The notes: generated by a model not told the origin, from the sequence alone. Shown: positions 21,681 to 34,584, counted from the first letter of the stretch. The stretch is 64,000 nt of DNA from Lethocerus indicus (GCA_019843655.1 JACDQD010000004.1:33882900-33946899); one strand, 5' to 3'. Numbers and translations are program-made.

Positions 21681-24600
21681 TATATATAAATTTATAAATT
21701 AACATCCATAGAAAATGGGGAAAGAATTTATGCGGAAAATGGCTGTCGTGTCAACAATTTTTTGACCGAATGACATTTTTTTAAATTTAAACCATTCGAA
21801 AATACTCTGCAAATATTCCCCATTAGGCTACGATTATTTATATGTATATATAAATATATAAATTTAGAAATGGGGAAGAATTTATGCATGGTTGTCGTCT
21901 CATTTTTGACCGAAAGACATAAATTTAAACCATTCGAAATACTCTGCAAATATTTCATTAGCATACGATTATTTATATGAATATAAATATATAAATATAC
22001 ATATATAGAATTTATGCGGAAAATGGTTGTCGTCTCATCAATTTTTTGACCGAAAGACATTTTTTTAAATTTAAACCATTCGAAAATACTCTGCAAATAT
22101 TCCCCATTAGGCTACGATTATTTATATGTATATATAAATAGATAAATATACATATATAGAAAATGGGGGAAGAATTTATGCGGAAAATGGTTGTCGTCTC
22201 AACAATTTTTTGACCGAAAAACATTTTCTTAAATTTAAACCATTCCAAAATACTCTGCAAATATTCCCCATTAGGCTACGATTATTTATATGTATATATA
22301 AATATATAAATTTACATATATAGAAAATGGGGGAAGAATTTATGCGGAAAATGGCTGTCGTCTCAACAATTTTTGAAAAGACATTTTTTAAACCATTCGA
22401 CCGAATTCCCATTAGGCTACGATTATTTATATGTATATATAAATTTATAAATTAACTAGAAAATGGGGAAGAATTTTAAATTTAAATTTAAACTTCGAAA
22501 ATACTCTGCAAATATTCCCCATTAGGCTACGATTATTTATATGTATATATAAATTTATAAATTAACACACATAGAAAATGGGGGAAGAATTTATGCGGAA
22601 AATGGCTGTCGTCTCAACAATTTTTTGACCGAAAGACATTTTTTTAAATTTAAACCATTCGAAAATACTCTGCAAATATTCCCCATTAGGCTACGATTAT
22701 TTATATGTATATATAAATATATAAATTTACATATATAGAAAATGGGGGAAGAATTTATGCGGAAAATGGCTGTCGTCTCAACAATTTTTTGACCGAAAGA
22801 CATTTTTTTAAATTTAAACCATTCGAAAATACTCTGCAAATATTCCCCATTAGGCTACGATTATTTATATGTATATATAAATTTATAAATTAACATACAT
22901 AGAAAATGGGGGAAGAATTTATGCGGAAAATGAAAATGGGTTGAAATTTTTGAACAAAACATTTTTTAAATTTAAACCATTCGAAAATACTCTGCAAATA
23001 TTCCCCATTAGGCTACGATTATTTATATGTATATATAAATATATAAATTTACATATATAGAAAATGGGGGAAGAATTTATGCAGAAAATGGTTGTCGTCT
23101 CATCAATTTTTTGACCGAAAAACATTTTTTTAAATTTAAACCATTCGAAAATACTCTGCAAATATTCCCCATTAGGCTACGATTATTTATATGTATATAT
23201 AAATATATAAATTTACATATATAGAAAATGGGGGAAGAATTTATGCGGAAAATGGCTGTCGTCTCAACAATTTTTTGACCGAATGACATTTTTTTAAATT
23301 TAAACCATTCGAAAATACTCTGCAAATATTCCCCATTAGGCTACGATTATTTATATGTATATATAAATTTATAAATTAACATACATAGAAAATGGGGGAA
23401 GAATTTATGCGGAAAATGGTTGTCGTCTCATCAATTTTTTGACCGAAAAACATTTTCTTAAATTTAAACCATTCCAAAATACTCTGCAAATATTCCCCAT
23501 TAGGCTACGATTATTTATATGTATATATAAATATATTAATTTGCATATATAGAAAATGGGGGAAGAATTTATGCGGAAAATGGCTGTCGTCTCAACAATT
23601 TTTTGACCGAAAGACATTTTTTTAAATTTTAACCATTCGAAAATACTCTGCAAATATTCCCCATTAGGCTACGATTATTTATAAGTTTGTAGAAATATAT
23701 AAATTTACATATATAGAAAATGGGGGAAGAATTTATGCAGAAAATGGCTGTCGTCTCAACAATTTTTTGACCGAATGACATTTTTTTAAATTTAAACCAT
23801 TCGAAAATACTCTGCAAATATTCCCCAGTAGGCTACGATTATTTATATGTATATATAAATTTATAAATTAACACACATAGAAAATGGGGGAAGAATTTAT
23901 GCGGAAAATGGTTGTCGTCTCATCAATTTTTTGACCGAAAAACATTTTCTTAAATTTAAACCATTCGAAAATACTCTGCAAATATTCCCCATTAGGCTAC
24001 GATTATTTATATGTATATATAAATATATAATTTACATATATAGAAAATGGGGGAAGAATTTATGCTGAAAATGGCTGTCGTCTCAACAATTTTTTGACCG
24101 AAAGACATTTTTTTAAATTTAAACCATTCGAAAATACTCTGCAAATATTCCCCATTAGGCTACGATTATTTATATGTATATATAAATATATAAATTTACA
24201 TATATAGAAAATGGGGGAAGAATTTATGCAGAAAATGGCTGTCGTCTCATCAATTTTTTGACCGAAAGACATTTTTTTAAATTTAAACCATTCCAAAATA
24301 CTCTGCAAATATTCCCCATTAGGCTACGATTATTTATATGTATATATAAATATATAAATTTACATATATAGAAAATGGGGGTCGAATTTATGCAGAAAAT
24401 GGTTGTCGTCTCATCAATTTTTTGACCGAAAGACATTTTTTTAAATTTAAACCATTCCAAAATACTCTGCAAATATTCCCCATTAGGCTACGATTATTTA
24501 TATGTATATATAAATAGATAAATATACATATATAGAAAATGGGGGAAGAATTTATGCGGAAAATGGCTGTCGTCTCAACAATTTTTTGACGAGAAAACAT

Positions 24601-27600
24601 GGGGAAGAATTTTTAAATGCGGAAACCATTCAAAATACTCTGCAAATATTCCCCATTAGGCTACGATTATTTATATGTATATATAAATATATAAATTTAC
24701 ATATATAGAAAATGGGGAAAATTTATGGGAAAATAATACGTCTCATCAATTTTTGACCGAATGACATTTTTTAAATTTAAACCATTCGAAATACTCTGCA
24801 AATATTCCCCATAAGGCTACGATTATTTATAATGTATATAAATTTATAAATTAACATATAGAAAATATTTATATAAATGGTTGTCGTCTCATATAAATTT
24901 ACATTATAGAAAATCGAAAATGGCTGTCGTCTCAACAATTTTTGACCGAATGACATTTTTTAAATTTAAACCATTCGCAAATATTCCCATTAGGCTACGA
25001 TTATTTATATGTATATATAAATTTAAAATTACATATAAGAAAATGGGGGAAGAATTTATGCGGAAAAATGGTTGTCGTCTCATCAATTTTTTGACCGAAA
25101 AACATTTTTAAATTTAAACCATTCCAAAATACTCTGCAAATATTCCCCATTAGGCTACGATTATTTATATGTATATATAAATAGATAAATATACAGAAAA
25201 TGGGGAAGAATTTATGCGGAAAATGGCTGTCGTCCCAACAATTTTTGACCGAATGACCGAAAGATTTTAAATTTAAACCATTCCAAAATAAACTACTCTG
25301 CAAATATTCCCCATTAGGCTACGATTATTTATATGTATATATAAATACATAATTTACATATAGAAAATGGGGAAGAATTTATAGAAAATGGTTGTCGTCT
25401 CACCAATTTTTGGACCGAAATGACATTTTTTTAAATTTAAACCATTCGAAAATACTCTGCAAATATTCCCCATTAGGCTACGATTATTTATATGTATATA
25501 TAAATTTATAAATTAACATACATAGAAAATGGGGGAAGAATTTATGCGGAAAATGGTTGTCGTCTCATCAATTTTTTGACCGAAAACATTTTCTTAAATT
25601 TAAACCATTCCAAAATAATCTGCAAATATTCCCCATTAGGCTACGATTATTTATATGTATATATAAATATATAAATTTACATATATAGAAATGGGGAAGA
25701 ATTTATGCGGAAAATGGCTGTCGTCTCAACAATTTTTTGACCGAAAGACATTTTTTTAAATTTAAACCATTCGAAAATACTCTGCAAATATTCCCCATTA
25801 GGCTACGATTATTTATATGTATATATAAATACATAAATTCTATATAGAAAATGGGGAAGAATTTATGCAGAAAATGGTTGTCGTCTCATCAATTTTTTGA
25901 CCGAAAGACATTTTTTTAAATTTAAACCATTCGAAAATACTCTGCAAATATTCCCCATTAGGCTACGATTATTTATATGTATATATAAATATATAAATTT
26001 ACATATATAGAAAATGGGGGAAGAATTTATGCAGAAAATGGTTGTCGTCTCATCAATTTTTTGACCGAAAGACATTTTTTTAAATTTAAACCATTCGAAA
26101 ATACTCTGCAAATATTCCCCATTAGGCTACGATTATTTATATGTATATATAAATATATAAATTTACATATATAGAAAATGGGGGAAGAATTTATGCGGAA
26201 AATGGTTGTCGTCTCAACAATTTTTTGACCGAAAGACATTTTTTAAATTTAAACCATTCGAAAATACTCTGCAAATATTCCCCATTAGGCTACGATTATT
26301 TATATGTATATATAAATATATAAATTTATATATAGAAAATGGGGGAAGAATTTATGCGGAAAATGGCTGTCGTCTCAACAAATTTTGACCGAAAGACATT
26401 TTTTTAAATTTAAACCATTCGAAACTACTCTGCAAATATTCCCCATTAGGCTACGATTATTTATATGTATATATAAATTTATTAATTAACATACATAGAA
26501 AATGGGGGAAGAATTTATGCGGAAAATGGTTGTCGTCTCATCAATTTTTTGACCGAAAGACATTTTTTAAATTTAAACCATTCGAAAATACTCTGCAAAT
26601 ATTCCCCATTAGGCTACGATTATTTATATGTATATATAAATATATAAATTAACATATATAGAAAATGGGGAAGAATTTATGAAAATGGTTGTCGTCTCAT
26701 CAATTTTTGACCGAAAACATTTTTTAAATTTAAACCATTCTGAAAATACTCTGCAAATATTCCCATGAGGCTAGATTATTACTATGTATATATAAATATA
26801 TAAATTTACATATATAGAAAATGGGAATGAATTTTGCGTAAAATGGCTGTTGTCCCAACAATTTTTGACCGAATGACATTTTTTAAATTTAAACCATCGA
26901 AAATACTCTGCAAATATTCCCATTAGGCTACGATTATTTATATGTATATATAAATTTATAAATTAACATATAGAAAATGGGGAAGAATTTATGCGGAAAA
27001 CATGTCTCATCAATTTTTTTGACCAAACATTCCTATAGAAAATGGGAGAAGAATTTAGGCGGAAAATGGCTGTCGTCTCAACAATTTTTTGACCGAAAGA
27101 CATTTTTTTAAATTTAAACCATTCGAAACTACTCTGCAAATATTCCCCATTAGGCTACGATTATTTATATGTATATATAAATATATAAATTTACATATAT
27201 AGAAAATGGGGGAAGAATTTATGCAGAAAATGGTTGTCGTCTCATCAATTTTTGGACCGAATGACATTTTTTTAAATTTAAACCATTCGAAAATACTCTG
27301 CAAATATTCCCCATTAGGCTACGATTATTTATATGTATATATAAATATATAAATTAACATATATAGAAAATGGGGGAAGAATTTATGCGGAAAATGGTTG
27401 TCGTCTCATCAATTTTTTGACCGAAAGACATTTTTTAAATTTAAACCATTCCAAAATACTCTGCAAATATTCCCCATTAGGCTACGATTATTTATATGTA
27501 TATATAAATATATAAATTTACATATATAGAAAATGGGGGAAGAATTTATGCGGAAAATGGCTGTCGTCTCAACAATTTTTTGACCGAAAGACATTTTTTT

Positions 27601-27960
27601 AAATTTAAACCATTCGAAAATACTCTGCAAATATTCCCCATTAGGCTACGATTATTTATATGTATATATAAATTTATAAATTAACATACATAGAAAATGG
27701 GGGAAGAATTTATGCGGAAAATGGTTGTCGTCTCATCAATTTTTTGACCGAAAGACATTTTTTAAATTTAAACCATTCGAAAATACTCTGCAAATATTCC
27801 CCATTAGGCTACGATTATTTATATGTATATATAAATATATAAATTTACATATAGAAAATGGGGAAGAATTTATGAAAATGGTTGTCGTCTCATCAATTTT
27901 TGACCGAAAGACATTTTTTAAATTTAAACCATTCCAAAAATACTCTGCAAATATTCCCCA
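21681..27960. repeat. 164-bp satellite, subfamily A, about 38 copies
   Basis: The unit, from ATTCCCCATTAGGCTACGAT through TGGCTGTCGTCTCAACAATT to CCATTCGAAAATACTCTGC, is 164 bp in the best copies (22.6-24.5 kb). Two alternating states, GGCTGTCGTCTCAACAA and GGTTGTCGTCTCATCAA, suggest higher-order structure. Blocks at 24.6-25.4 and 26.65-27.05 kb contain many short deletions. All open frames here are repeat frames. Confidence 0.95.
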
Positions 27961-27987
27961 GCAATACAACTGAACGAAGCATAACAA

Positions 27988-28087
27988 NNNNNNNNNNNNN
28001 NNNNNNNNNNNNNNNNNNNNNNNNNNNNNNNNNNNNNNNNNNNNNNNNNNNNNNNNNNNNNNNNNNNNNNNNNNNNNNNNNNNNNNN
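27988..28087. other. 100-N assembly gap
   Basis: Exactly 100 N, the usual placeholder for a gap of unknown size. It separates the satellite array from UBR4, so the order and orientation of what lies left of it relative to UBR4 is not proved by sequence. Confidence 0.99.
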
Positions 28088-28128
28088 GACCGTAATTTGA
28101 TTATATCGAGCAACTGGCGCATCGATAC

Positions 28129-28340
28129 CTGCACTTGTGGCACTGGAAGACGCTTCGCCGCAGTGGCGAGACGCCGGATTTGCCGGGCACCGACGAAGCC
28201 AAACTCGGCACTGGAGCGCTCTGACCACGCCTGCAGGTTCTCGAGAAGTCGGCGATTTCATCATCAGGTTGCACGCGACAATCGGAAGCGGGAATTCAAC
28301 TTTGACCTCGGTCTGACCCGCGTAGGCTAACTTTCTTCGC
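28129..28340 (-). CDS. UBR4: UBR4 exon 21 (Cys-rich segment), frameshifted
   Basis: Minus-strand pieces read AKKVSL, QTEVK and VEFPLPIVACNLM, IADFSENLQA, then LQCRV...CPANPASRHCGEA and QCHKC, matching the human AKKVQLTPGQTEVK...LPLPIVASNLMIEFADF and [20 protein letters not shown] with YQCHKCR. Conserved Cys positions of this zinc-ribbon-like segment are visible. Donor CAG|GTATCG at 28128. At least four indels. The next exon, expected to continue SINYDEKDPFLCNACG, is lost in the gap. Confidence 0.88.
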
Positions 28341-28429
28341 CTTGTTCACATCGCCATGCAAAAATAAAATACAAAATATATATATATAAACGCGAGACAC
28401 CAATTTATCGTACTAAATAACTATCGGTC

Positions 28430-28690
28430 GACAAGTAACTGCAGAATTACCCAACAAGTAGCATTGTATATATATTTTAAGTACGTACACATATCTTTGC
28501 ACAGATAAGATTCTTCGATACTTTATTACAAGTGGAGGTCGACGATGACCAAATAAAGGCCATTATTGGATTCAGTAGTTCAACGAGGGACATTGCAGGA
28601 AGCCAAATGTATCCCATTCAAACCGCTTCAAGGCTTATCTGACGCATTCTTAAAAATATGTACGATGTTTCTACGGTGAAACTGCAACTA
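28430..28690. mobile_element. Mariner-type MITE, copy 4, degraded
   Basis: GACAAGTAACTGCAGAATTA at the left, then TTTGCACAGATAAGATTCTTCG, and a right arm CTTAAAAATATGTACGATG. The interior is shortened. Confidence 0.65.
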
Positions 28691-29029
28691 TGGTAAGATC
28701 TTTACCGTCATTCCAGGATTTTTCCGGAAGTTAGTGATAAAAACTCACCATTCAACCCTTCTATTGGCCCGTTCAATTTATCGGAGATTTTACCAAAATC
28801 GTAGCTTTTTTCGCTACACTGCGGATAAATCTTAATCCTATAACGCTGTACAACTGAATCGAGCATCAATTTTTAATTCATATATATAGGTTTTATAATC
28901 GCTGATTTTTCATTCTAATTTTTGGATTTAAAATAAAAATTCGGCCCATACTTTTTCAGTTGAATAAACGAAAACGATTTCATTTCGGTTTGGAAAAATT
29001 TGAAGAAATGTATATTTGATATCACCGTG

Positions 29030-29310
29030 TGTGTGGTCTGGCAGGGTTGGAATATGACCGTAGGTTCGCGGATTTCGTCTCTCTCGCTACCGGTTTGGTC
29101 TTTACATATTGTGTCAGCAGTCACCTCGTTGTGGCACTTTGAAATGTTTTGGGCATCCTCACTACAGTACAGTGCAAGTGACAGGCAGTGCAGTAAAACA
29201 AAGTGCTGACAGTGACTACTGACACAGCGCCACTGAAGATGAAGGGATAAACCGCCGGTCTAGCGCAAAGACCAAACCGGCAGCGAGAGACAGAAACATG
29301 ACGAACCTAC
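29030..29310. repeat. Palindromic foldback MITE copy
   Basis: GTGTGGTCTGGCAGGGTTGG on the left, mirrored at the right by GAGAGACAGAAACATGACGA; the arms face each other around GCAGTGCAAGTGACAGG-type sequence. Confidence 0.78.
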
Positions 29311-29437
29311 AAATGTATATTTTTCTATTAAAATATTGACAAAACTTTACCGCAATTTTTCCTTTTTTTTTTAATTTCCTGTTCCGTCAGCTTCAATAAA
29401 TGAATAAACAGAAATAATACAAAGAGTTCAATTGTAC

Positions 29438-29595
29438 TTGGTTTATTTTGTCTGACGACGGCCTGTGCCATGTGATTGTTGTAGTAGATGTTCATCGTAT
29501 ACCATTCTCTTCAGATCGGTGATCCTCAGTTATTTTGTTGATCGTGGTGGCTGCTCACCATTTACCATTACTGTCGCCGCAAATTTCGAATCGAT
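29438..29595 (-). CDS. UBR4: UBR4 exon 20, frameshifted
   Basis: Acceptor AACAG, donor GTACAA. Pieces IDSKFAATVMVNGEQ, TTINKIT, DLK, and after further shifts NIYYNNHMAQAVV..QNKP align with VDTRYTTTQQVVKLIGSH, TISKVTVKIGDLK and NLYYNNRTVQAIVELKNKP of human UBR4. Confidence 0.85.
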
Positions 29596-29731
29596 CTGTT
29601 CGGGGCGAAACCGAAATTATCACAAATCCCGCTGTAATGCACGATATAAACATTTCCAGGACATTGAACGCATGTATGTATATATATATAGTCGCACATA
29701 TCGATTGAACATTGTTCGCCGCGATTATTAC

Positions 29732-29904
29732 CTTAATCGACGCATAGCTTGATGTTGAGCGGCAATTCGGGATTGTTGCAGACATGGGTCGCTTCGATAG
29801 TAGCCTCGAAGTTCGACGCACCGCGCCCAGCTGGTTGTATATAGATCGGCTGTGCAGCGCCAGAACCTGTCGGCGCAGTATGCACCGTTCGAGTATATTC
29901 CCAT
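29732..29904 (-). CDS. UBR4: UBR4 exon 19, frameshifted
   Basis: Acceptor TCTCCAG, donor GTAATA. SIYNQLGA, then VELRGYYRSDPC and, in another frame, VCNNPELPLNIKL match NIYNTLSGLVEFDGYYLESD and PCLVCNNPEVPFCYIKL. The Cys pair of this motif is preserved if the shifts are errors. Confidence 0.88.
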
Positions 29905-30239
29905 CTGGAGAAGAAAAAAATTGAAACGATTACCTCTACAATCAGTTCTGTCAATCGGCCTTCTTACTTCGCCATGATGGGGTTTGGATATTTGTGCGGA
30001 CCTTCACACTGAAGTCAATAAGGAATAAATTAAGAAAATATTCGTGCCATAATCTCATTCGATTCTCACGCAGTAATTACGGATACAAACAACTAAAGAA
30101 ACACTGGACCAATATGTCGGTCAAAGATGCTATAAATCATCATTAATTAAAATCAAGACCTATAACATATTATTTTTCTATGATAATTCATGCTATTTGT
30201 TAAATAATAAAACAAAAATATAGCTTTCTCCAAGAGTAT

Positions 30240-31290
30240 GTTATATATTGTAGATTTTTGTTGTTTCTGTCCCTCTCGCTGGTTCTGTCTTATGACAGCT
30301 CGCCACTCGCCATCTTCAGCGCGTGTTAGTCACTGTTGTGGCACTTTGATGTTTTTCAGTGTGACTATAAAACACCGCCACTGAAGATGCGCGCGAAACA
30401 GAAACCGATCTGCTTAAAGACCGGGAGGAAGATGAAACACGCGAAATCGACCGTATTCAACCTCCACAAAACCGTATTCTGAACTGCCATAATTTTGTCG
30501 AAATTGTCTCTCTCTCCGCCTACTAAACCAGAGTTTACGCCGTCCCGCCATCTTCAGTAGCACAGATCAGAAAAGGTGGAAGACAGAATTGTTTTGAATA
30601 TTTGAATATATTATTGTCGCTGTACGGACAACCATGGACAGTGGCAGTGAGGATGGACAAAACATCCAAAGTGCCAACAGTGACTGAGTGAAGATGGCGA
30701 GTGGCCAAAACTGCAGACTAGCGAAAGACCAAACACACGTAAATCGATGGTATTCCGAACACTCGCGACCACAAAACCGTATTCTGAACTGCCATAATTT
30801 TGTCGAATTCTGCCTCTCCCCGTCCGCTAAACCGGAGTTTACGCCGCTCGCCTTCAGTAGCACAAGATCAGGGAAAAGGTGGAAGACGGAAGTTTGAGAA
30901 AGTTATTCTAATTATAGATTATTTGAATATATTCACAGGACAACCACACAGTGGGCAGGAGGATGCACGAAAAACAGCGGAAATAGTGACTGAGTGAAGA
31001 TGGCGTGGCCAAACCGCAGTCTAGTGAAAGACCAAACACACGAAATCGATGGTATTCAACACTCCAGACCACAAACCGGTATTCTGAACTACCATAATTT
31101 TTGTTGAAATCCAGTCCACTAAACCGAGTTTATGCTGGTCACCGTCTTCAGTAGCACGAGATCAGGGAAAAGGTGGGAGACGGAAGTTTGAGAAAGAATA
31201 TTTGAATATATTCACTGTCGCTTGTACAAGACAACTGACACAGGGCGTGAGTAGTGCCAACAGTGACTGAGTGAAGATGGCGAAAGTAAA
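30240..31290. repeat. Cluster of foldback MITE copies in a UBR4 intron
   Basis: At least three partial or whole copies in a row, recognised by CCATCTTCAGTAGCACA, ACTGAGTGAAGATGGCGAGT and CGACCACAAAACCGTATTCT, with TTTGTCGAATTCTGCCTCTC repeated at about 30494, 30799 and 31100. The tandem arrangement of about 300 bp suggests duplication after insertion. Confidence 0.75.
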
Positions 31291-31366
31291 AACCGGCGAA
31301 GAGGAGACAGAAAGAGAACACAAAAAGGTGCACGCTTATTACACGCTAAGTGTGGCCGACTTGCAC

Positions 31367-31678
31367 TTGATCGGTGCAGCCGAAGTAGGTCGATCAACTC
31401 CGGCGGCTTTGGCGTCAGACGGTAGCTGCGCCAGAGCGACCAGAGGCGGCCGAAAGTATCGCCTCCTGGTCGGCGGCCTCAGAGTTCCTGTACATGGCGA
31501 CTTGTATGCGGCGCCACCGCGATAGTCGACGCTGCTCGCTCAACAGGAATGTGCGATGAAACGCGCCAGCAGGTCCTTCGCCACTGCTCAGCTGGCGACC
31601 AACAGGCAGTGGGCGCTCTTCGCTATCGCCGCCGCCCAGCCGCCCTTGCTGCCTCCGCGATCCGCCCGATTTGCCCTC
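31367..31678 (-). CDS. UBR4: UBR4 exon 18, frameshifted
   Basis: Acceptor TTTTCAG. FHRTFLLSEQ...LSRW and MYRNSEAADQEAIL, then RLWSLWRSYRL and PPELIDLL, align with FLRCFLLESNSSSVRWQ, IYRNSSKSQQELLLDL, MWSIWPELPAYG and AAQFVDLLG of human UBR4. The donor (GTGCAAG) is uncertain. Confidence 0.82.
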
Positions 31679-31919
31679 CTGAAAAGTCGAAATAACGCGA
31701 TAAATAAACGACGGGGCGCAGAAGACTATCATCCACTTCTGGGAATATACAATAAATACCCTAAGGTTTATTAACCGGTCAACTGTGGCACCTCCGCTTG
31801 AGATCGCAACGTCTGTCGCCGGAATCAAGTCGAGAATTTTATTACTAATATTTACTTATTCGGTTAACGAAACATATATGTATGTGAGAATTTAAATTCT
31901 TGCTGGAGCGGTATTCAGC

Positions 31920-32373
31920 GATTAATGGGATTTTGCAAATGGAACACGGTAAAGCGATTCCTTTCTGATTTTCCATTTATAGTGCGGTGAAGACCTTCGA
32001 GAAGTAAGAAGACTAATAAACCGAATAAGTTTATAGTGAATCCGAAGCCGACTGTGTACAGAAGAGACCGAACTTCGAATGGACAGTGTCCACGGAATCC
32101 GAAGAAATCCCCCGAGAGGAATACCGCTATATCCGTGAAAGACAAGTAGAGCGCATTTATTTCCATGCATAAAAGAACCGATAGATTTCTTTCAAATTAT
32201 TTTTCATCAAGAATTAGTTATTGAGATAGTGAAGGGAAACTAACGATAACGCCGCAAGGGGGAAAAGTAGAAGGGAAGACGCTATCATCCCTATCTATAT
32301 ATGGCGCATTGTGGTAACGGCGTAACGGTTACAGTACGAAATGCGGTTCAGCGACAGAAAGCTTTAGGGTTAA
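31920..32373 (+). mobile_element. piggyBac-type element fragment, copy 3
   Basis: Reverse orientation relative to copies 1 and 2. On the plus strand it reads EPIDFFQIIFHQELVIEIV and a stop soon after, the best preserved piece of piggyBac N-terminal homology in the window. It ends GGGTTAA at 32368-32373, only about 14 bases from the donor of UBR4 exon 17. Confidence 0.7.
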
Positions 32374-32386
32374 TAGTGTAGTTTAC

Positions 32387-32662
32387 CTTGGGCTGTTGTG
32401 ACGACGATGAGGAGGACGACGCGCCGGGCCGGGTTGTTTGGCAGCAGATGACTCGAGCAGCTGCATGCGCGCTGACGGCTCCGCCGAGGACGAAAGCTCG
32501 CTCTCCATGAGGAACGCCAGAACGGTGGCGCCTTGAGGCAGAGCTGGCGCCAGTTGGTCGCGGGCGCTTCAGCTTCACCGACGCTTCTTCAGGTGTTCGG
32601 TCAGCTCGACTAAAGGCCGTAGCAGAGCGCAGGCGGACGCCCTCCAACCAGCTTTTCACCGC
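32387..32662 (-). CDS. UBR4: UBR4 exon 17, frameshifted
   Basis: Acceptor CGTCAG, donor GTAAAC. AVKSWLEG, LTEHLKK, ATNWRQLCLK and ATVLAFLMESELSSS correspond to GIKKLLEEQG, LMEHLKACAE, TINWQKFCIK and SVLYFLLQVSFLVDEG; a Ser-rich tail (PGASSSSSSSQQPK) takes the place of the human Ser/Ala-rich linker. Confidence 0.82.
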
Positions 32663-33320
32663 CTGACGGCACCAAAATTAACGACGCGTTAATATACAAT
32701 TGAGCGTAAAACCGTTTCGCGCGGCGACTGAACGCGAACCGGTAATACTGACCGGTTATATCAGTATGTACCGAAAAGTAACCGACATTTTGACTCTGGA
32801 ATTCATTAAGAAACTGTAATTATCAATCTACTATATAAGCCTGACGCCTGCCACGGATTTCACAGCTTCTAAGTTCAATAGCGATCGACAATTTCAAGGC
32901 GCCACAAAGACAAATAATATAAACACAAAAGATAAACTCTAAATATCGCAATAAAATCATTTCTTTTCATCAAATATATATGGAGGATATGGAAGATCGA
33001 AAGTACGACACTTATTTGATGTTAAAAGTTAACTTTATTTTGTCGATGCGACATATTAGAGTACCCAAAGTAATCGACATTTTCGACTTGGAATTCATTT
33101 TATTTTGCCGAAAAAGAAACTTTAATTCTACTGCTATATATTGGCCATATTATCGATAACTCTCCGCTTCACTTCCCGGCATTTTCCCGATTCCCCTCTT
33201 GAGGAACCTCAAATAATGCGTCATCAAATTGTCGATTACATTTCGTACTAATATATACTTGGAACGACTCGAGAAGCCAAACGAATTCAGTCAGACGGGA
33301 TACAATAGACGCATCGTTAC
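32663..33320. other. UBR4 intron with short MITE
   Basis: Contains a complete and a partial copy of a short element with ends AAAGTAATCGACATTTTCGA and TTGTCGATTACATTT (33055-33255 and about 32770-32830). Nothing else seen. Confidence 0.6.
33055..33255. repeat. Short MITE (GTAATCGACATTTTGAC family)
   Basis: Inverted ends CCAAAGTAATCGACA and TGTCGATTAC around GAATTCATTTTATTTTGCCG and CCTCTTGAGGAACCTC. Other copies: 46318-46535, 46893-47040, and an end at about 42640. Confidence 0.75.
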
Positions 33321-33464
33321 CTTCATGTGCGATTCCAACGAGTAAATCCTGAGCATGATATTTCTCCTTGTTGCCGCAGATGAACAGGGAGCAGTTTCCT
33401 CACCTGCCAATGATTTAACGGAGTCTGCTGCGCCATCATGTATTCGCACAGGTAGTAGAACCAT
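33321..33464 (-). CDS. UBR4: UBR4 exon 16, frameshifted
   Basis: WFYYLCEYMMAQQTPLNHWQ then VRKLL, LFICGNKEKYHAQDLL and ESHMK match WFYFLSEYLMIQQTPFVRRQVRK, LLLFICGSKEKYRQLRDL and LDSHVRG. Donor GTAACG. The acceptor AG is not visible where expected (CCCCCTCAATGG), consistent with a lost base. Confidence 0.9.
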
Positions 33465-33904
33465 TGAGGGGGAAAACATAAAAATAAATAATACATAATA
33501 TAATAGATACAATAAAACAGTAGAATAGACGCACATGTAATGGCAATAAAGTCATTGCTCACCACCGCTAATTGAAGATTTGGCGAAGCAGTCGGAAGGC
33601 GACAGAAGAACACGAAACCAATGATAAAGATTCAATTCATGACCTCCGACTTCCTGACGCCGGATTTTTATAGCGAACAGTGGCAAATCAATTATTTTTT
33701 TTTTTTTCAATTCGCATTAAAAAAAAAACCGATACACAAATATCAGATTAATAGGACAGAGATAACTTTGATTTTTGTACGATGTTAATGTAATTCCCCT
33801 CTCTTCGGGCTTTCAGCGTTTTGGCGCTAGGCAATTTTTTTGCGAGAATGAAAATTGCGTACACGTTTCGATTTCTTTAAAGGAAAAATTTAGAATATGG
33901 TTGA

Positions 33905-34240
33905 GTTGAATCTTTCTCTTCTCTCCTCTCGCTGCCGGCGTTTGGTCTTTGGTTCCTGGAGCTTCGCCGCCTGACGCCGTCTTGCCTTCAGTAGCGCTTT
34001 GTTAGCACTTTGATGTTTTCTGGGGCATCCTCACTGTCACTTTCACGTCTACATGTGGGCAGTGAGGATGCCCCAAAAGCATCCAGTGCCACAACAGTGA
34101 CTACTGACACATACAGCTACTGAAGATGGCGAAGGCGGCAAAACCGCTCTAACAAAAAGACCAAAAGCAGGCAGAGACGGAAGAAGAAACATCAAACCTA
34201 CAGTATATTCCACAACCCTCGCGCAGACCACACACACACA
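33905..34240. repeat. Palindromic foldback MITE copy
   Basis: Arms TTCTCTCCTCTCGCTGCCGG and GGCAGAGACGGAAGAAGAAAC; the inner part has GTGAGGATGCCCCAAAAGCA and its mirror TTCTGGGGCATCCTCAC. Confidence 0.85.
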
Positions 34241-34584
34241 GTGATATCGAAAAAATAATTGTCATGTCAAATAAAACACTCTCATTTAGACAAATATCGA
34301 TCAATTTTAATAATTCTTTTTGTATTATAAAGAAAAAATGTCGATTGTGATTGTGAATAAGAACTTTTTTTTAAATTAAAATTTATTAAGAAAAGAAACT
34401 TAATGTTTATCGATGTTCTCTTATGATCGGAGCGTAAAGGATCATTTCGATTAGAGGAAAGATCACTGACTCACAAAAAATTCATGTATAACAACTATGT
34501 TTGTCACACTCCTTCATAGCACACAGCAATTGTAAGTATATAATATCTGTTTGTCCCGCCGAATATAGCTAAATCTCTAGTTAC

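Larger units (their letters stand above)
28341..29437. other. UBR4 intron
   Basis: Holds a degraded mariner-type MITE (28430-28690) and a foldback element (29030-29310); 28690-29030 shows nothing. Confidence 0.6.

Noticed and set aside
22591..27630. Many minus-strand frames of 60-82 codons (KMSFGQKIVETTAIF...)
   Set aside because: They repeat every 164 bp with the satellite unit, whose length is not a multiple of three; they are repeat frames, not genes.
21681..27960. Regularly spaced repeats as a CRISPR array
   Set aside because: Units are contiguous head-to-tail without unique spacers, and the host is a eukaryote.
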